The notes beneath the pieces were generated by a model that ran no database searches, had not been told where the DNA came from, and saw nothing but the letters and a program-made list of their open reading frames with translations. From contig NZ_QOVF01000003.1 of the NCBI RefSeq assembly GCF_008365385.1, positions 1 to 64,000 on the forward strand: DNA of 64,000 bases, written 5' to 3'. A program made the translations under genes and the position numbers. This DNA is from Halopseudomonas laoshanensis. GTDB lineage: Bacteria > Pseudomonadota > Gammaproteobacteria > Pseudomonadales > Pseudomonadaceae. Within the stretch, counting starts at the first letter, position 1, and each line of letters starts with the position of its first letter. Positions 35,310-44,486 of the stretch are shown in pieces.

Positions 35310-36013
35310 ATCTGCTGCTGTTGCGCGACGAAGACTTTGTCGGTGCGGACCGCGTTCTGCTACGCGGCAGGCGCTTGCAGCATCTGCTGCAGGTGCATCA
35401 GGCAACTGTGGGTGACAGCCTCAAGGTGGGCCAACTGGGCGGGATGATGGGCCGAGGCGAGCTGCTCGCGCTGAGCGCTGAACACGCCGAGCTCAGCGTG
35501 CAACTGGACCAACCGCCACCCGCCAAACTGCCTTTGACGCTTCTATTGGCGATGCCCAGACCCAAGATGTTCCGCCGCATACTGCAGCACTGCGCCACCC
35601 TGGGCGTTGCCGAGATCATTCTGCTGAACAGCTTCCGGGTGGAAAAAAGCTTCTGGCAAACGCCTTTTCTGCAACCAGAGCAGATCGAAGAGAATCTGCT
35701 CCTTGGCCTGGAGCAAGCCCGCGATACCATCTTGCCGCAGGTACAGATCGAAAAACGCTTCAAGCCCTTCGTGGAAGACCGCCTGCCAGCTCTCATCGCT
35801 GACCGACTGGCCTTGGTGGCTCATCCTGGCGACTACCCGGCCTGCCCGCGCGCGGTCACTCAACCCACTGCCCTGGCGATTGGCCCTGAGGGCGGCTGGA
35901 TTCCCTATGAAGTGGACAAACTGGTAGAGGCCGGGTTCCAGTCAGTGCAGCTTGGCGCGCGCATACTGCGCGTGGAAACAGCGGTTACCGCGCTGATCGG
36001 ACGTTTGTTTTAA
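35306..36013 (+). CDS. rsmE: 16S rRNA (uracil1498-N3)-methyltransferase
   Basis: A 235-residue SPOUT-fold methyltransferase. The C-terminal knot carries [40 protein letters not shown], diagnostic of RsmE, and the N-terminal half is a PUA-like RNA-binding domain. It is translationally coupled to tatC. Confidence 0.93.
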   Translation: MNLLLLRDEDFVGADRVLLRGRRLQHLLQVHQATVGDSLKVGQLGGMMGRGELLALSAEHAELSVQLDQPPPAKLPLTLLLAMPRPKMFRRILQHCATLGVAEIILLNSFRVEKSFWQTPFLQPEQIEENLLLGLEQARDTILPQVQIEKRFKPFVEDRLPALIADRLALVAHPGDYPACPRAVTQPTALAIGPEGGWIPYEVDKLVEAGFQSVQLGARILRVETAVTALIGRLF

Positions 36014-36203
36014 AGCTTCCGGTACCTCATCCATTCCCTTCGATATCGCAATTTTCCGAGCTCGACCATCACCCGTTTGGGCGCATGGCACAGTGCGTCC
36101 ATCAAAGTTAGTCTTTGCCCTTATCGCAGACGCTTTACGTGTTTGTCTCACGCACAGCTCGCGTCTGTTATTTCGGAAGTAGTCACCGCAAAGGATAACA
36201 ACA

Positions 36204-37883
36204 ATGAAAAAGCCTATTAGCGCCAGCACGGCGCGCCCCACCTTCACCGCGCTCACCGCCGCGCTAATGTTAGCGACCTTGAGCGGCTGCTTTTCCGGCG
36301 GAGGGGGTGGCTCCAGCGCCAGCCCTGCCCCGGAACCCGTCCCGGATCCCTTGCGAATCACCACTACCGAAGGCGATATTCAGGGTATAGAGATTGAAAG
36401 CATGCGCGTATTTCGTGGCATCCCTTATGCACAGCCACCCGTCGGCGAGCTGCGTTTCGCCAGCACGGTAGCAGCCGAGCCCCGAGAGGCGGTACTGGAG
36501 CTCAGCGATGCATTCGGCAATATGTGCCCACAGACCAATATCACCACCCGACAAGTCCAGGGTGATGAGGACTGCCTGTTTCTGAACGTCTACGCCCCCG
36601 CCGAAGCAGATGACCTGCCGGTGATGGTGTGGATTCATGGTGGCGCCTTCGTATTTGGCAATGGCGGCGGCGAATATGATCCGACCCGACTGGTTGCCGA
36701 GGACATGGTGGTCGTGACCCTGAACTATCGGCTGGGGAACCTCGGATTCCTCGCCCATCCAGAGCTGGAAGACGACGCCGGCAATTTCGCCTTGATGGAT
36801 CAGCAGCAAGCGCTGCGCTGGGTAAAAGAAAATATCGCCGAATTTGGCGGCAACCCTGACAACGTGACACTGTTCGGCGAGTCAGCTGGCGGCCATAGCG
36901 TCATGAGCCACATTGTGTCGCCACGGGCCACTGCAGAAAATCTGTTCCAACGGGCGATTGTCCAGAGCGGCTCCTATGCGCCCTTCCAGCAGCCCAAGGC
37001 AGTGGCTCAGGCGCAAGGACAACAGATCGCAACGGCTCTGGGCTGTAGCGATCCGGCGAGTATCGCCAGTTGCCTGCGCTCCGCCAGCGTGACCGATCTG
37101 CTGGCATTGCAGGGCTCGCAGGGCATACCTGCGGTAGATTCCGAAGATGACCTGTTGCCGAAATCGATCATGCAGGCGTTGGCAGAACAGGATTTCAACA
37201 CCGATCTGGATGTGATGATCGGCAGCAACCAGGATGAGGGCACGCTTTTTGTGGCGCTGGATGAGCTCAGTGACGGGCCGCTCGAAGACCTTGGCGAAGC
37301 CGTTTATCGCCAGCGGGTAAACGAGTTCTTTGCGCCGTATCAGAGCCAGGTCCCCTACGATAGCGAGCAGATCGCCACTGACTATCTGGCGTTGTATCAG
37401 AACGCAGGCCGTCCACTTTCCCAGGCCCTGTCGGCGATCTGGACCGAGTTCACCTTTGCCTGCAACAGTAGCCTACACGCCGCCACCTTTGCCGCTGCGC
37501 AGATGAACACCTTCCAGTACTGGTTCCGCGATGAGGATGCGCCTTACACGCTGGTGCCGCCGCAGTTTATACAATTCGAGATGGGTGCCAGCCACGCCAG
37601 CGAAATTCCTTACGTGCTTTACCCCGAACAGTTGATGCGAGATCGGCATACCGGGGATGAGCAACAACTGGATTCGCTCGCAACAGAGATGGTCGACTAC
37701 TGGACCTCTTTTGCCCGCACCGGCAGCCCGGATACTGCGGACGGGGTCGCCGCAGCCTGGCCCCAGGCTGCCAGCGGTGAGCTGCTGCAACTGGATGTGC
37801 CGTCCGCCGAGGCGGTGGCCAGCAGTGATTTCACTGATTATCACCGTTGCAGCTACTGGGCAAACCCGCCACTGGATCTCTGA
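36204..37883 (+). CDS. Type-B carboxylesterase lipoprotein
   Basis: A 559-residue esterase. The signal has a lipobox LSGC (Cys29) followed by a glycine-serine-proline linker. The esterase domain shows RVFRGIPYAQPPVGELRF, EDCLFLNVY, the oxyanion HGGAF and nucleophile Ser227 in GESAGG; the catalytic His is probably in GASHASEIPYVL. It should be anchored in the outer membrane. The substrate cannot be told. It is monocistronic, 190 bp after rsmE, and that gap shows no other gene. Confidence 0.88.
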   Translation: MKKPISASTARPTFTALTAALMLATLSGCFSGGGGGSSASPAPEPVPDPLRITTTEGDIQGIEIESMRVFRGIPYAQPPVGELRFASTVAAEPREAVLELSDAFGNMCPQTNITTRQVQGDEDCLFLNVYAPAEADDLPVMVWIHGGAFVFGNGGGEYDPTRLVAEDMVVVTLNYRLGNLGFLAHPELEDDAGNFALMDQQQALRWVKENIAEFGGNPDNVTLFGESAGGHSVMSHIVSPRATAENLFQRAIVQSGSYAPFQQPKAVAQAQGQQIATALGCSDPASIASCLRSASVTDLLALQGSQGIPAVDSEDDLLPKSIMQALAEQDFNTDLDVMIGSNQDEGTLFVALDELSDGPLEDLGEAVYRQRVNEFFAPYQSQVPYDSEQIATDYLALYQNAGRPLSQALSAIWTEFTFACNSSLHAATFAAAQMNTFQYWFRDEDAPYTLVPPQFIQFEMGASHASEIPYVLYPEQLMRDRHTGDEQQLDSLATEMVDYWTSFARTGSPDTADGVAAAWPQAASGELLQLDVPSAEAVASSDFTDYHRCSYWANPPLDL

Positions 37884-37893
37884 TCCAGCCAAT

Positions 37894-37925
37894 AGCGCTT
37901 CGCCGGAGCGATCCGGCGCAGCGCT
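37894..37925. terminator. Converging hairpin between esterase and hxlR genes
   Basis: AGCGCT-t-CGCCGGA-gcga-TCCGGCG-c-AGCGCT is a long interrupted stem at the meeting point of two convergent genes. It lacks a T run on either side, so its terminator function is a guess. Confidence 0.45.
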
Positions 37926-38418
37926 AGTCTGTTCCACCTCTGACGGCTAGCGGTAACACCCCTGGCACTGTCCAGCCAGCACCTGCTTGCACCCGCACGT
38001 CCCTTGCCGTCACCGGCTCTGCACATTCGGAACACACCACCACCGGCTTCATGATCTGGCCGCACCCCTTGTGCAAATGCAGCACCGGTGCACCGCGCTC
38101 ATCCGCCATATACCGATCCCCCCAACTCACCAGCGTCAGAATGGTCGGGTGCAGGTCCAGACCCTTTGGCGTCAGCCGGTACTCTTCGCGCAGCGGGCGT
38201 TGCTGATAGGCCACCTTGGCCAATACGCCATGCTCGACCAGCTTCTTCAGCCGCCCGGCCAATAGATGCCGAGTGATGCCCAGGCGCTTCTCGAATTCAT
38301 CGAAGCGACGCACACCGAGAAAACAATCGCGCAGCACCAGCAACGTCCATTTGTCGCCAATCACCGCCAGTGTTCGCGCCAGCGAGCAGGGTTGCTGGTC
38401 CAGTTCTTCCCACCGCAT
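37924..38418 (-). CDS. HxlR-family transcriptional regulator
   Basis: A 164-residue winged-helix regulator of the HxlR type: CSLARTLAVIGDKWTLLVLRDCFLGVRRFDEFEKRLGITRHLLAGRLKKLVEHGVL, with a conserved N-terminal Cys11. The C-terminal extension has cysteines (Cys-GQ near 120 and CSEC) that could bind metal or sense redox; most HxlR proteins stop near 120. A motif 44 bp upstream (38462) recurs twice before the SDR gene at 43122, the likely target. Confidence 0.85.
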   Translation of the reverse strand: MRWEELDQQPCSLARTLAVIGDKWTLLVLRDCFLGVRRFDEFEKRLGITRHLLAGRLKKLVEHGVLAKVAYQQRPLREEYRLTPKGLDLHPTILTLVSWGDRYMADERGAPVLHLHKGCGQIMKPVVVCSECAEPVTARDVRVQAGAGWTVPGVLPLAVRGGTD

Positions 38419-38461
38419 GAACTATCCTCATAATCACTTCAATCTAGAGTAGCTCGCCGGG

Positions 38462-38479
38462 TTCTAAAAAGAAACTGAC
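38462..38479. promoter_or_regulatory. Candidate HxlR operator at its own promoter
   Basis: TTCTAAAAAGAAACTGAC with arms TTCT/AGAA. It matches 17 of 18 bases of the copy at 43019-43036, 4.5 kb away. Such sharing between a regulator gene and a distant operon suggests one regulator for both. Confidence 0.65.
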
Positions 38480-38528
38480 GCTTGCGCCGCAACGGAGATC
38501 AGGTTGGCGCTCAATCAGCGAAGGGGAG

Positions 38529-39629
38529 TTATTGCCAGAGTATCCGTTGATCGATATCCGCCAAGGTGCGGCAGCCGGATAATATCATCGCCATCTCCAG
38601 CTCCGTTCTGAGCATATGCAGAACATGGGCTACCCCAGCCGGCCCGGCACTCGCCAGCGCGTGCATGTACGGACGGCCGACCAGCACCGCCTGCGCCCCG
38701 AGCGCCAACGCCTTCAAAACATCAGTGCCGCGGCGTATGCCGCCGTCCAGTAAAATCGGCACAGCGCCATCGACGGCTCTGACCACACCGGGCAAGGCGT
38801 CGATGGAAGCAGGCACACCGTCCAGCACTCGCCCACCGTGGTTCGACACAATAATCCCGTCAACGCCACAGCCTAGCGCCTGCGCAGCATCGTCCGGGTT
38901 GAGGATCCCTTTGAGCAAGATGGGCAGGCGGGTCTGCGCGCGCAACCATTCCAGTTCTCGCCAACCTGGCGCTGCGGCAACCAGCGGACTGCCAAACAAC
39001 GGACTTTCACCCGGCCGAGCTATATGCGCGGGCGCACCCGCGTCCAGATTCACCGCCGTTGCGGTATCGGGCATGACGAAGCCGCTACGTTGCTCGCGGT
39101 TGCGCACGCCCGTCACGGGGGCATCTACCGTCAACACCAGCGCCTGGTAACCGGCCGCTTCGACGCGCGCGAGCAATGCTGAAGTCCGTGCGCGGTCCGC
39201 CAGCATATACAGCTGAAACCACAGGGGCGCGTGAGCCGCCTGCGCCAGATCCTCCAGTGCGACGCTCGCCTGAGTACTGACCACCATGCCTGCGCCCATG
39301 GCTGACGCACCAAGCAGGGTAGCCAGCTCACCATCGGGGTGCACCGCGCGCTGATGGGCCACCGGAGCCAACAATACCGGATAAGCGAAACGCTGGCCGA
39401 ACAGCGATAGTTCGGTGTGGCCGCCATGCATGCCTTGCAACACTCGAGGTTTGAGCTTGAGCCGAGCAAAGGCCGCGCGATTGTCCTTGAGCGTCAGTTC
39501 ATCCGCTGCGCCACCATCAAGCCAGGCCCGAGCGCCCTCGCTCATGTGCTCGCGGCTGAGATCGGCATAATCATCCAGCGCGACTACATGTGCGGGAATG
39601 CGCGGTAAAGGTGGTAATGCATGGGTCAT
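38529..39629 (-). CDS. FMN-dependent alpha-hydroxy-acid oxidase/dehydrogenase
   Basis: A 366-residue TIM-barrel flavoprotein related to lactate oxidase, glycolate oxidase and LldD. Recognisable are KPRVLQG, PVLLAPVAHQ, LTVDAPVTGVRNRE, the active-site IIVSNHGGR(Q/V)LDG region with catalytic His and Arg, and ILLDGGIRRGTDVLKALALGA for phosphate binding. The substrate (lactate, glycolate, mandelate) is not clear. It begins 13 bp behind the iron-regulated dioxygenase gene, so both may share the Fur-controlled promoter. Confidence 0.88.
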   Translation of the reverse strand: MTHALPPLPRIPAHVVALDDYADLSREHMSEGARAWLDGGAADELTLKDNRAAFARLKLKPRVLQGMHGGHTELSLFGQRFAYPVLLAPVAHQRAVHPDGELATLLGASAMGAGMVVSTQASVALEDLAQAAHAPLWFQLYMLADRARTSALLARVEAAGYQALVLTVDAPVTGVRNREQRSGFVMPDTATAVNLDAGAPAHIARPGESPLFGSPLVAAAPGWRELEWLRAQTRLPILLKGILNPDDAAQALGCGVDGIIVSNHGGRVLDGVPASIDALPGVVRAVDGAVPILLDGGIRRGTDVLKALALGAQAVLVGRPYMHALASAGPAGVAHVLHMLRTELEMAMILSGCRTLADIDQRILWQ

Positions 39630-39642
39630 TGGCGTGTACCGC

Positions 39643-40320
39643 TCAGGTGTTGGACCATTGCCGCAACAGGTTGTGATAAACGCCCGTCAACTGCGCAAGA
39701 GTGGCGTCATCCGGCAGCTTGGAGGTGAGGTCCTGAATGGCCTGATCCAGGTTAAGCAAAATGCCACGCTGCACGTCCTGGCGCACCATGCTCTGGATCC
39801 AGAAGAATGAAGCCAGTCGGGCTCCCCTTGTCACCGGTGCCACCTGGTGCAGGCTGCTGCCGGGGTAGAGCACCATATCGCCTGCGGCCAGCTTCACGCT
39901 GTGCTGTCCGTAGGTGTCGTCGATAATCAATTCACCGCCATCGTATTCTTCAGGCTCACATAGAAACAGCGTGGCGGATATATCCCCGCGCACTCGGTGC
40001 GGGGTTCCTGCCACGCTGAGTACCGCACTATCGATATGCGTCTGGTAATGGCCGCCACCCTGATAGCGATTGAATCGCGGCGGAAAAACCTTCAAGGGCA
40101 ACGCGGTCGCCATGAACAATGGATTGGCGCCCAACTGCTCAAGAATAAAATCGCCCAGTTGCTGCCCCAGCGGATCACTCTGATCCAGCTGCTGATTGTG
40201 CTTGGCCTTCACCGCCTGATGCCCAGCGCTAAGCTGCCCATCGGCCCATGCCGCATGGTCCAGCGCCTCGCGCGCCTGACGCACCTGTTCCTTATTCAAC
40301 AGGCTGGGAATGATATGCAT
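39643..40320 (-). CDS. piuC: PiuC/PKHD-type Fe(II)/2-oxoglutarate dioxygenase
   Basis: A 225-residue PKHD hydroxylase. Iron ligands are HIDSAV (HxD) and the later His in [24 protein letters not shown], whose Arg binds 2-oxoglutarate. PiuC-type enzymes are paired with TonB receptors of catechol siderophores; the exact reaction is not established. The ATG at 40320 is preferred over the GTG one codon earlier. It is divergent from the TonB receptor, with a Fur box between. Confidence 0.88.
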   Translation of the reverse strand: MHIIPSLLNKEQVRQAREALDHAAWADGQLSAGHQAVKAKHNQQLDQSDPLGQQLGDFILEQLGANPLFMATALPLKVFPPRFNRYQGGGHYQTHIDSAVLSVAGTPHRVRGDISATLFLCEPEEYDGGELIIDDTYGQHSVKLAAGDMVLYPGSSLHQVAPVTRGARLASFFWIQSMVRQDVQRGILLNLDQAIQDLTSKLPDDATLAQLTGVYHNLLRQWSNT

Positions 40321-40469
40321 CACCTAAAACCGCTCCCTCTGATTCATCAATGGCAAATCCAACACGCCACCGGCACTTGAGCGCTGGGGCGACTGGGCGC
40401 CCGCTCATTCAACCCTCAGCAGCGAACCAATACAAGGAACATCACGTTCCACTTGATCCAACAGCAAAT

Positions 40470-40488
40470 GTTAATTATTATCATTTGC
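40470..40488. promoter_or_regulatory. Fur box between piuC and the TonB receptor gene
   Basis: The minus strand reads GCAAATGATAATAATTAAC, 14 of 19 bases of the Fur consensus GATAATGATAATCATTATC. It lies 60 bp before the receptor ATG and 150 bp before piuC, as expected for iron repression of both. Confidence 0.7.
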
Positions 40489-40548
40489 TTATAGATTACA
40501 ACAATGAGTTGCAAATAATACAACACTAAATCGTCAAGGAAATGATCA

Positions 40549-42876
40549 ATGACTGCAAAGACCCGAAGCGCGAAGTCCCCGCGCATACATCCGCTAGCGG
40601 CGGCGATTATCTGCGCTACCGGCACCTTCGCCATGTTGCCCGCCCACGCGCAACAGGCCTACACCAGCAATACACCGGCCGAAGACGTGCTGCAGCTTGA
40701 CGCTACGTCAGTGACAGGCAGCACCGCTCCGGCCTCCGGGGTTGTCAGTTCAGACAAGTTTACCGCGCCGGTGCTGGATACACCGCAAACGATTCAGGTT
40801 ATTCCGCGCCAGGTATTTGTTCAGCAGGGCGCTCAGAGCCTGACCGACGTACTCGGCAACACCCCCGGCATCAGTTTCAACGCCGGGGAGAACGGCTTTG
40901 CAACCAGCTCCAACAATTTCCAACTGCGCGGCTTCGATACCAGCGGCAGCATCTTTGTCGATGGTGTTCGCGATTCAGGCAGTCAGAACCGTGACATCTT
41001 CAATGTCGAACAGGTCGAAGTATTCAAGGGTCCAGCAGCGGACAATGGCCGCGGCGGCCCCGGTGGCTATATAAACCAGGTCACCAAGACGCCTCAGCTG
41101 CAGAATTTCAATCAGGCCTCGGTGGGCTTCGGTTTTGACAGTTACGATTCCGACAACCGTGTGCGTACCACCCTGGACAGCAATCGCGTCATCGCCGACG
41201 GCACCGCCGTCCGGGTCAACCTGTTGGCGCTGGATGGCGGGGTTGCGGGTCGCGAACATGCCGAGCTGGGCAGCTTCGGTATCGCCCCTTCGATTTCCTT
41301 TGGTCTGAACACGCCGACCCGCTTCACTCTCGCGTACCAGTATGTGAAACATGAGGATGTGCCGGACTGGGGTATACCGACCGCCTATATCAAAGGCATG
41401 GACAACTACGATGGCGTCACCCGTGAACGCGACCGGGATAATTTCTACGGATTGAAATCCGATTACGACGATGCCGAGTCCTACGCCCTGATGGCGCGTA
41501 TCGAGCATGATATTTCCGACCACACCACGTTCAGCAATCAGCTGCGCTGGTCGCAGAACAAACGTGATGCTCGCTACACCGTCCCGTTCGGCTTTACTCC
41601 CGGCACCAATATTGTCGACACCCAGACCCAGTTCTACGACCGCACCAACGTCACCCTGTCCAATCTGACCAGCCTGGTAACCCATTTCCAGACCGGCGGG
41701 TTGAAACACACCTTGTCGACCGGGCTAGAGCTAAGCCAGGAAACCTCCGACGGCGAGCGTTATGCTACCAACGATGCTGGCGAAACCGATCTGTTCAACC
41801 CGGATCCTTCACGCTCGGACGCCTTCAACCCGGAGCCGCAGCAAAGCAACGATGTCAGCATCGAAACTGTCGCCTTGTACGCTTATGACACCCTTGAGCT
41901 GAACGAGCAATGGCAAGTCACTGGCGGCCTGCGTGCCGAACACTACCGCGTTGAAATCGACAGCCTGAATGCCGATGGAACGCCCCAAGGCCCCGCTGAC
42001 GGCTATAGCCTCTCGGACACAACCTTGGGCGGTAAACTCGGCCTGGTATTCAAACCGGCGGAGAACGGTTCGATCTACGCCTCGGTTGGACTATCCACTT
42101 TGCCACCAGGCTCCTATCTTTCCAACCCGGATATTTCTCGTACCGGTAACAATGCTTTCCCCGGCTTGATCGGCCAGAACAACGACGCCGCCAAGACGCA
42201 AGAGGCGGTCAACTACGAAATTGGCACCAAGTGGGAACTGTTTGACGACCGCCTGTCTGCCACCGCCGCGCTGTTCCACACTGAGCGACGCAATGTAGCC
42301 ATCAGCGGCAAAACGCCAGGCGAGCCCGACAGCCCAACCGAACTGAAAGGGTATGGCAAGCAGATCGTACAAGGTCTTGAGCTGGGCCTGACCGGGCGGA
42401 TCACCCCAGAGTGGGACGTGTTTGGCGGTGTGGTGTTCCTGGAAAGCGAGCGTGAGCACAGTGCCTATCTGGACGCTGCCCGACGGGAAGCGAGTCCTGG
42501 GGATTACGGCACGTTCACCTCGACCCGCGGCGACGAGCTGGCATTTACCCCCGATACCAGCGCCAATCTGTGGACCACCTACCGACTGCCATTCGGCCTG
42601 ACAATTGGCGGTGGCGCACGTTACGTGAGTGAGTCCTGGCTGGGGCGTCCGGATGATGCCGACCGGATCATTCCCAATGGTCGCTACGGCAAACTGCCGG
42701 ATTACACCGTGTTCAATGCCATGGCATCCTATGAGGTAAGCCAGAATATTGATCTGCGGTTGAACGTCAACAACATCACGGATGAGCTATATGCGACCTC
42801 GTCAAACTGGTCCGGCGCACGCGCAGCAATCGGCGCACCCCGCTCCTACCTGCTGACCACGACCATCGACTTCTAA
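40549..42876 (+). CDS. TonB-dependent siderophore receptor (Fiu/PiuA type)
   Basis: A 775-residue outer-membrane receptor. The signal peptide is at 1-34 (HPLAAAIICATGTFAMLPAHA-QQA), then a plug domain (DTPQTIQVIPRQVFVQQGAQSLTDVLGNTPGISF..VDGVRDSG..VEVFKGPAA) and a 22-strand barrel ending in the typical aromatic TTIDF. No N-terminal signalling domain, so it does not control a sigma factor. The pairing with piuC suggests uptake of catecholate siderophores or their breakdown products (inference). Confidence 0.92.
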   Translation: MTAKTRSAKSPRIHPLAAAIICATGTFAMLPAHAQQAYTSNTPAEDVLQLDATSVTGSTAPASGVVSSDKFTAPVLDTPQTIQVIPRQVFVQQGAQSLTDVLGNTPGISFNAGENGFATSSNNFQLRGFDTSGSIFVDGVRDSGSQNRDIFNVEQVEVFKGPAADNGRGGPGGYINQVTKTPQLQNFNQASVGFGFDSYDSDNRVRTTLDSNRVIADGTAVRVNLLALDGGVAGREHAELGSFGIAPSISFGLNTPTRFTLAYQYVKHEDVPDWGIPTAYIKGMDNYDGVTRERDRDNFYGLKSDYDDAESYALMARIEHDISDHTTFSNQLRWSQNKRDARYTVPFGFTPGTNIVDTQTQFYDRTNVTLSNLTSLVTHFQTGGLKHTLSTGLELSQETSDGERYATNDAGETDLFNPDPSRSDAFNPEPQQSNDVSIETVALYAYDTLELNEQWQVTGGLRAEHYRVEIDSLNADGTPQGPADGYSLSDTTLGGKLGLVFKPAENGSIYASVGLSTLPPGSYLSNPDISRTGNNAFPGLIGQNNDAAKTQEAVNYEIGTKWELFDDRLSATAALFHTERRNVAISGKTPGEPDSPTELKGYGKQIVQGLELGLTGRITPEWDVFGGVVFLESEREHSAYLDAARREASPGDYGTFTSTRGDELAFTPDTSANLWTTYRLPFGLTIGGGARYVSESWLGRPDDADRIIPNGRYGKLPDYTVFNAMASYEVSQNIDLRLNVNNITDELYATSSNWSGARAAIGAPRSYLLTTTIDF

Positions 42877-42885
42877 CCCCCTCGC

Positions 42886-42924
42886 CGCCAGCCGCACCGG
42901 AGCAACCCTCTGGTGCGGCTGGCG
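42886..42924 (+). terminator. Strong hairpin after the TonB receptor gene
   Basis: CGCCAGCCGCACC / GGTGCGGCTGGCG is a perfect 13-bp stem with a 13-nt loop, 10 bp past the stop. No T run follows, so termination would be by stem strength or the structure stabilises the mRNA end. Confidence 0.55.
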
Positions 42925-43010
42925 CATCTACTGTGGCGTCTCAGCCGCACTCTTCGCGCATAACGTCCCCTGCTTTACCGCACCTCAATGCTTCGCCTCC
43001 ACGCCGCCGC

Positions 43011-43042
43011 TTGACAAGTTCCAAAAAGAAACTGACTATTAG
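43011..43042 (+). promoter_or_regulatory. SDR operon promoter with candidate HxlR operator inside
   Basis: TTGACA (43011-43016) is followed by TTCCAAAAAGAAACTGAC (43019-43036); a weak -10 (GACTAT, 43034-43039) lies at 17-bp spacing. The repeated motif therefore sits between the -35 and -10, where a repressor would block polymerase. It is nearly identical to 38462-38479. Confidence 0.6.
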
Positions 43043-43047
43043 CTAGG

Positions 43048-43065
43048 TTCAAAAAAAGAACTCAC
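43048..43065 (+). promoter_or_regulatory. Second candidate HxlR operator before the SDR gene
   Basis: TTCAAAAAAAGAACTCAC, a looser copy of the same motif with GTTC/GAAC arms, 29 bp downstream of the first. Two sites suggest cooperative binding. Confidence 0.5.
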
Positions 43066-43121
43066 TAAGACGCACACACAACGACCATCAGCGTCGTAAA
43101 AGTCTAGAAGAGGAACTGAGC

Positions 43122-43850
43122 ATGTCCACACCCCCTGTTGCAGTGGTGATCGGCGCTGGCGATGCCACCGGTGGTGCCATTGCCAAACGCTTCGCCCGTG
43201 AAGGCTATAGCCTGTGTGTCACCCGCCGGAATGTCGATCAACTGACCGTGCTGGCGGATGAGATCCGGGCCGCAGGTGGCACCGCACATCCCTTTGGCTG
43301 TGACGCCCGGGTGGAAGAACAGATGGTCGAGCTGTTCGAGCACATAGAACGGGATATCGGCCCGATTGAAGTGGTGGTATTCAATATTGGCGCTAACGTA
43401 CGTTTTTCGATTACCGAAACCACTGAGCGCGTCTACCGCAAGGTATGGGAAATGGCGGCGCTGTCCGGTTTTCTGACCGGCCGTGAAGCGGCCAAGGCTA
43501 TGTTGCCGCGGCAAAAGGGCACCATCATCTTCACCGGTGCGACGGCCTCCTTACGCGGTGGCGTGGGCTTCAGCGCGTTCGCCGGGGCCAAATTTGCCCT
43601 GCGCGCACTGGCGCAAAGCATGGCGCGCGAGCTCGGCCCCCAGGGCATTCACGTCGCGCATCCGATTATTGACGGTGCGATCGATACCGCCTTTATCCGC
43701 GATACCTTCCCCGAACGCTATGCGCTGAAGGACCAGGATGGCATTCTCAATCCTGAGCATATCGCCGAACAATATTGGCAGCTGCATTGCCAGCCACGCG
43801 ACAGCTGGACCCATGAGCTGGACCTGCGGCCCTGGATGGAAACCTTTTGA
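43122..43850 (+). CDS. SDR-family oxidoreductase
   Basis: A 242-residue short-chain dehydrogenase: cofactor loop VVIGAGDATGGAIAKRFAREG (variant of TGxxxGIG), an NIGAN-like motif and a conserved FAGAKFALRALAQSMARELGPQGIHVAH that replaces the usual YxxxK Tyr with Phe. Because Tyr is normally catalytic, the enzyme may be atypical or non-redox. It starts the pair with the isomerase gene, 33 bp apart. Confidence 0.82.
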   Translation: MSTPPVAVVIGAGDATGGAIAKRFAREGYSLCVTRRNVDQLTVLADEIRAAGGTAHPFGCDARVEEQMVELFEHIERDIGPIEVVVFNIGANVRFSITETTERVYRKVWEMAALSGFLTGREAAKAMLPRQKGTIIFTGATASLRGGVGFSAFAGAKFALRALAQSMARELGPQGIHVAHPIIDGAIDTAFIRDTFPERYALKDQDGILNPEHIAEQYWQLHCQPRDSWTHELDLRPWMETF

Positions 43851-43883
43851 ACACCCGAACAACCTGGCATTAAGGACGGCATA

Positions 43884-44471
43884 ATGAACAAAAAACTTGA
43901 ATTCTTCTTTGACGTAGGTAGCCCAGCAACCTATCTCGCCTGGACGCAACTGCCGGAATTGGCCAGCCGTACCGGCGCTGACATTATCTGGCGGCCTATG
44001 CTGCTGGGGGGCGTTTTCCAGGCCACCGGCAATAGCTCACCCGCCACGGTGGAAGCCAAGGGCAACTATACCCGCAAGGATTTCCAGCGCTATGCGCAGC
44101 GCTACGGCGTCACGCTCAACCACAACCCGTATTTTCCGATCAACACGCTACAGTTGATGCGAGGCGCAACAGCGTTTCTCGGCACCGACGACTTCGACCG
44201 GTATCTGAAAGCGATATTCACCGCGATCTGGGTGGATGAGCAGGATATGAACCAGCCGGAAGTGGTCGGCAAAGTGCTGGCCAAAGCTGGCTTCGACCCC
44301 ACTGCCGTACTGCAGCGCATCAGCGATCCGCAGGTCAAGGAGCAGCTCAAGGTCACTACAACCGAAGCAGTCGAGCGCGGCGTGTTTGGCGCGCCGACCT
44401 TCTTTGTCAACGACGAGATGTTCTTTGGTCAGGACCGGCTGGAGTTTGTCGAGGCGGCGTTGGCCCGCTAA
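43884..44471 (+). CDS. 2-Hydroxychromene-2-carboxylate isomerase family (DsbA fold, GST kappa-like)
   Basis: A 195-residue thioredoxin-fold protein: FFFDVGSPATYLAWTQLPELASRTGADIIWRPMLLGGVFQATGN and GVFGAPTFFVNDEMFFGQDRL. The SPATYLAW motif with catalytic Ser replaces the CxxC of DsbA, as in NahD. It uses glutathione in relatives acting on aromatic breakdown or on electrophile detoxification. The neighbouring SDR and HxlR-type sites fit a stress or detoxification role (inference). Confidence 0.85.
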   Translation: MNKKLEFFFDVGSPATYLAWTQLPELASRTGADIIWRPMLLGGVFQATGNSSPATVEAKGNYTRKDFQRYAQRYGVTLNHNPYFPINTLQLMRGATAFLGTDDFDRYLKAIFTAIWVDEQDMNQPEVVGKVLAKAGFDPTAVLQRISDPQVKEQLKVTTTEAVERGVFGAPTFFVNDEMFFGQDRLEFVEAALAR

Positions 44472-44486
44472 GGACATTCAACAGGG

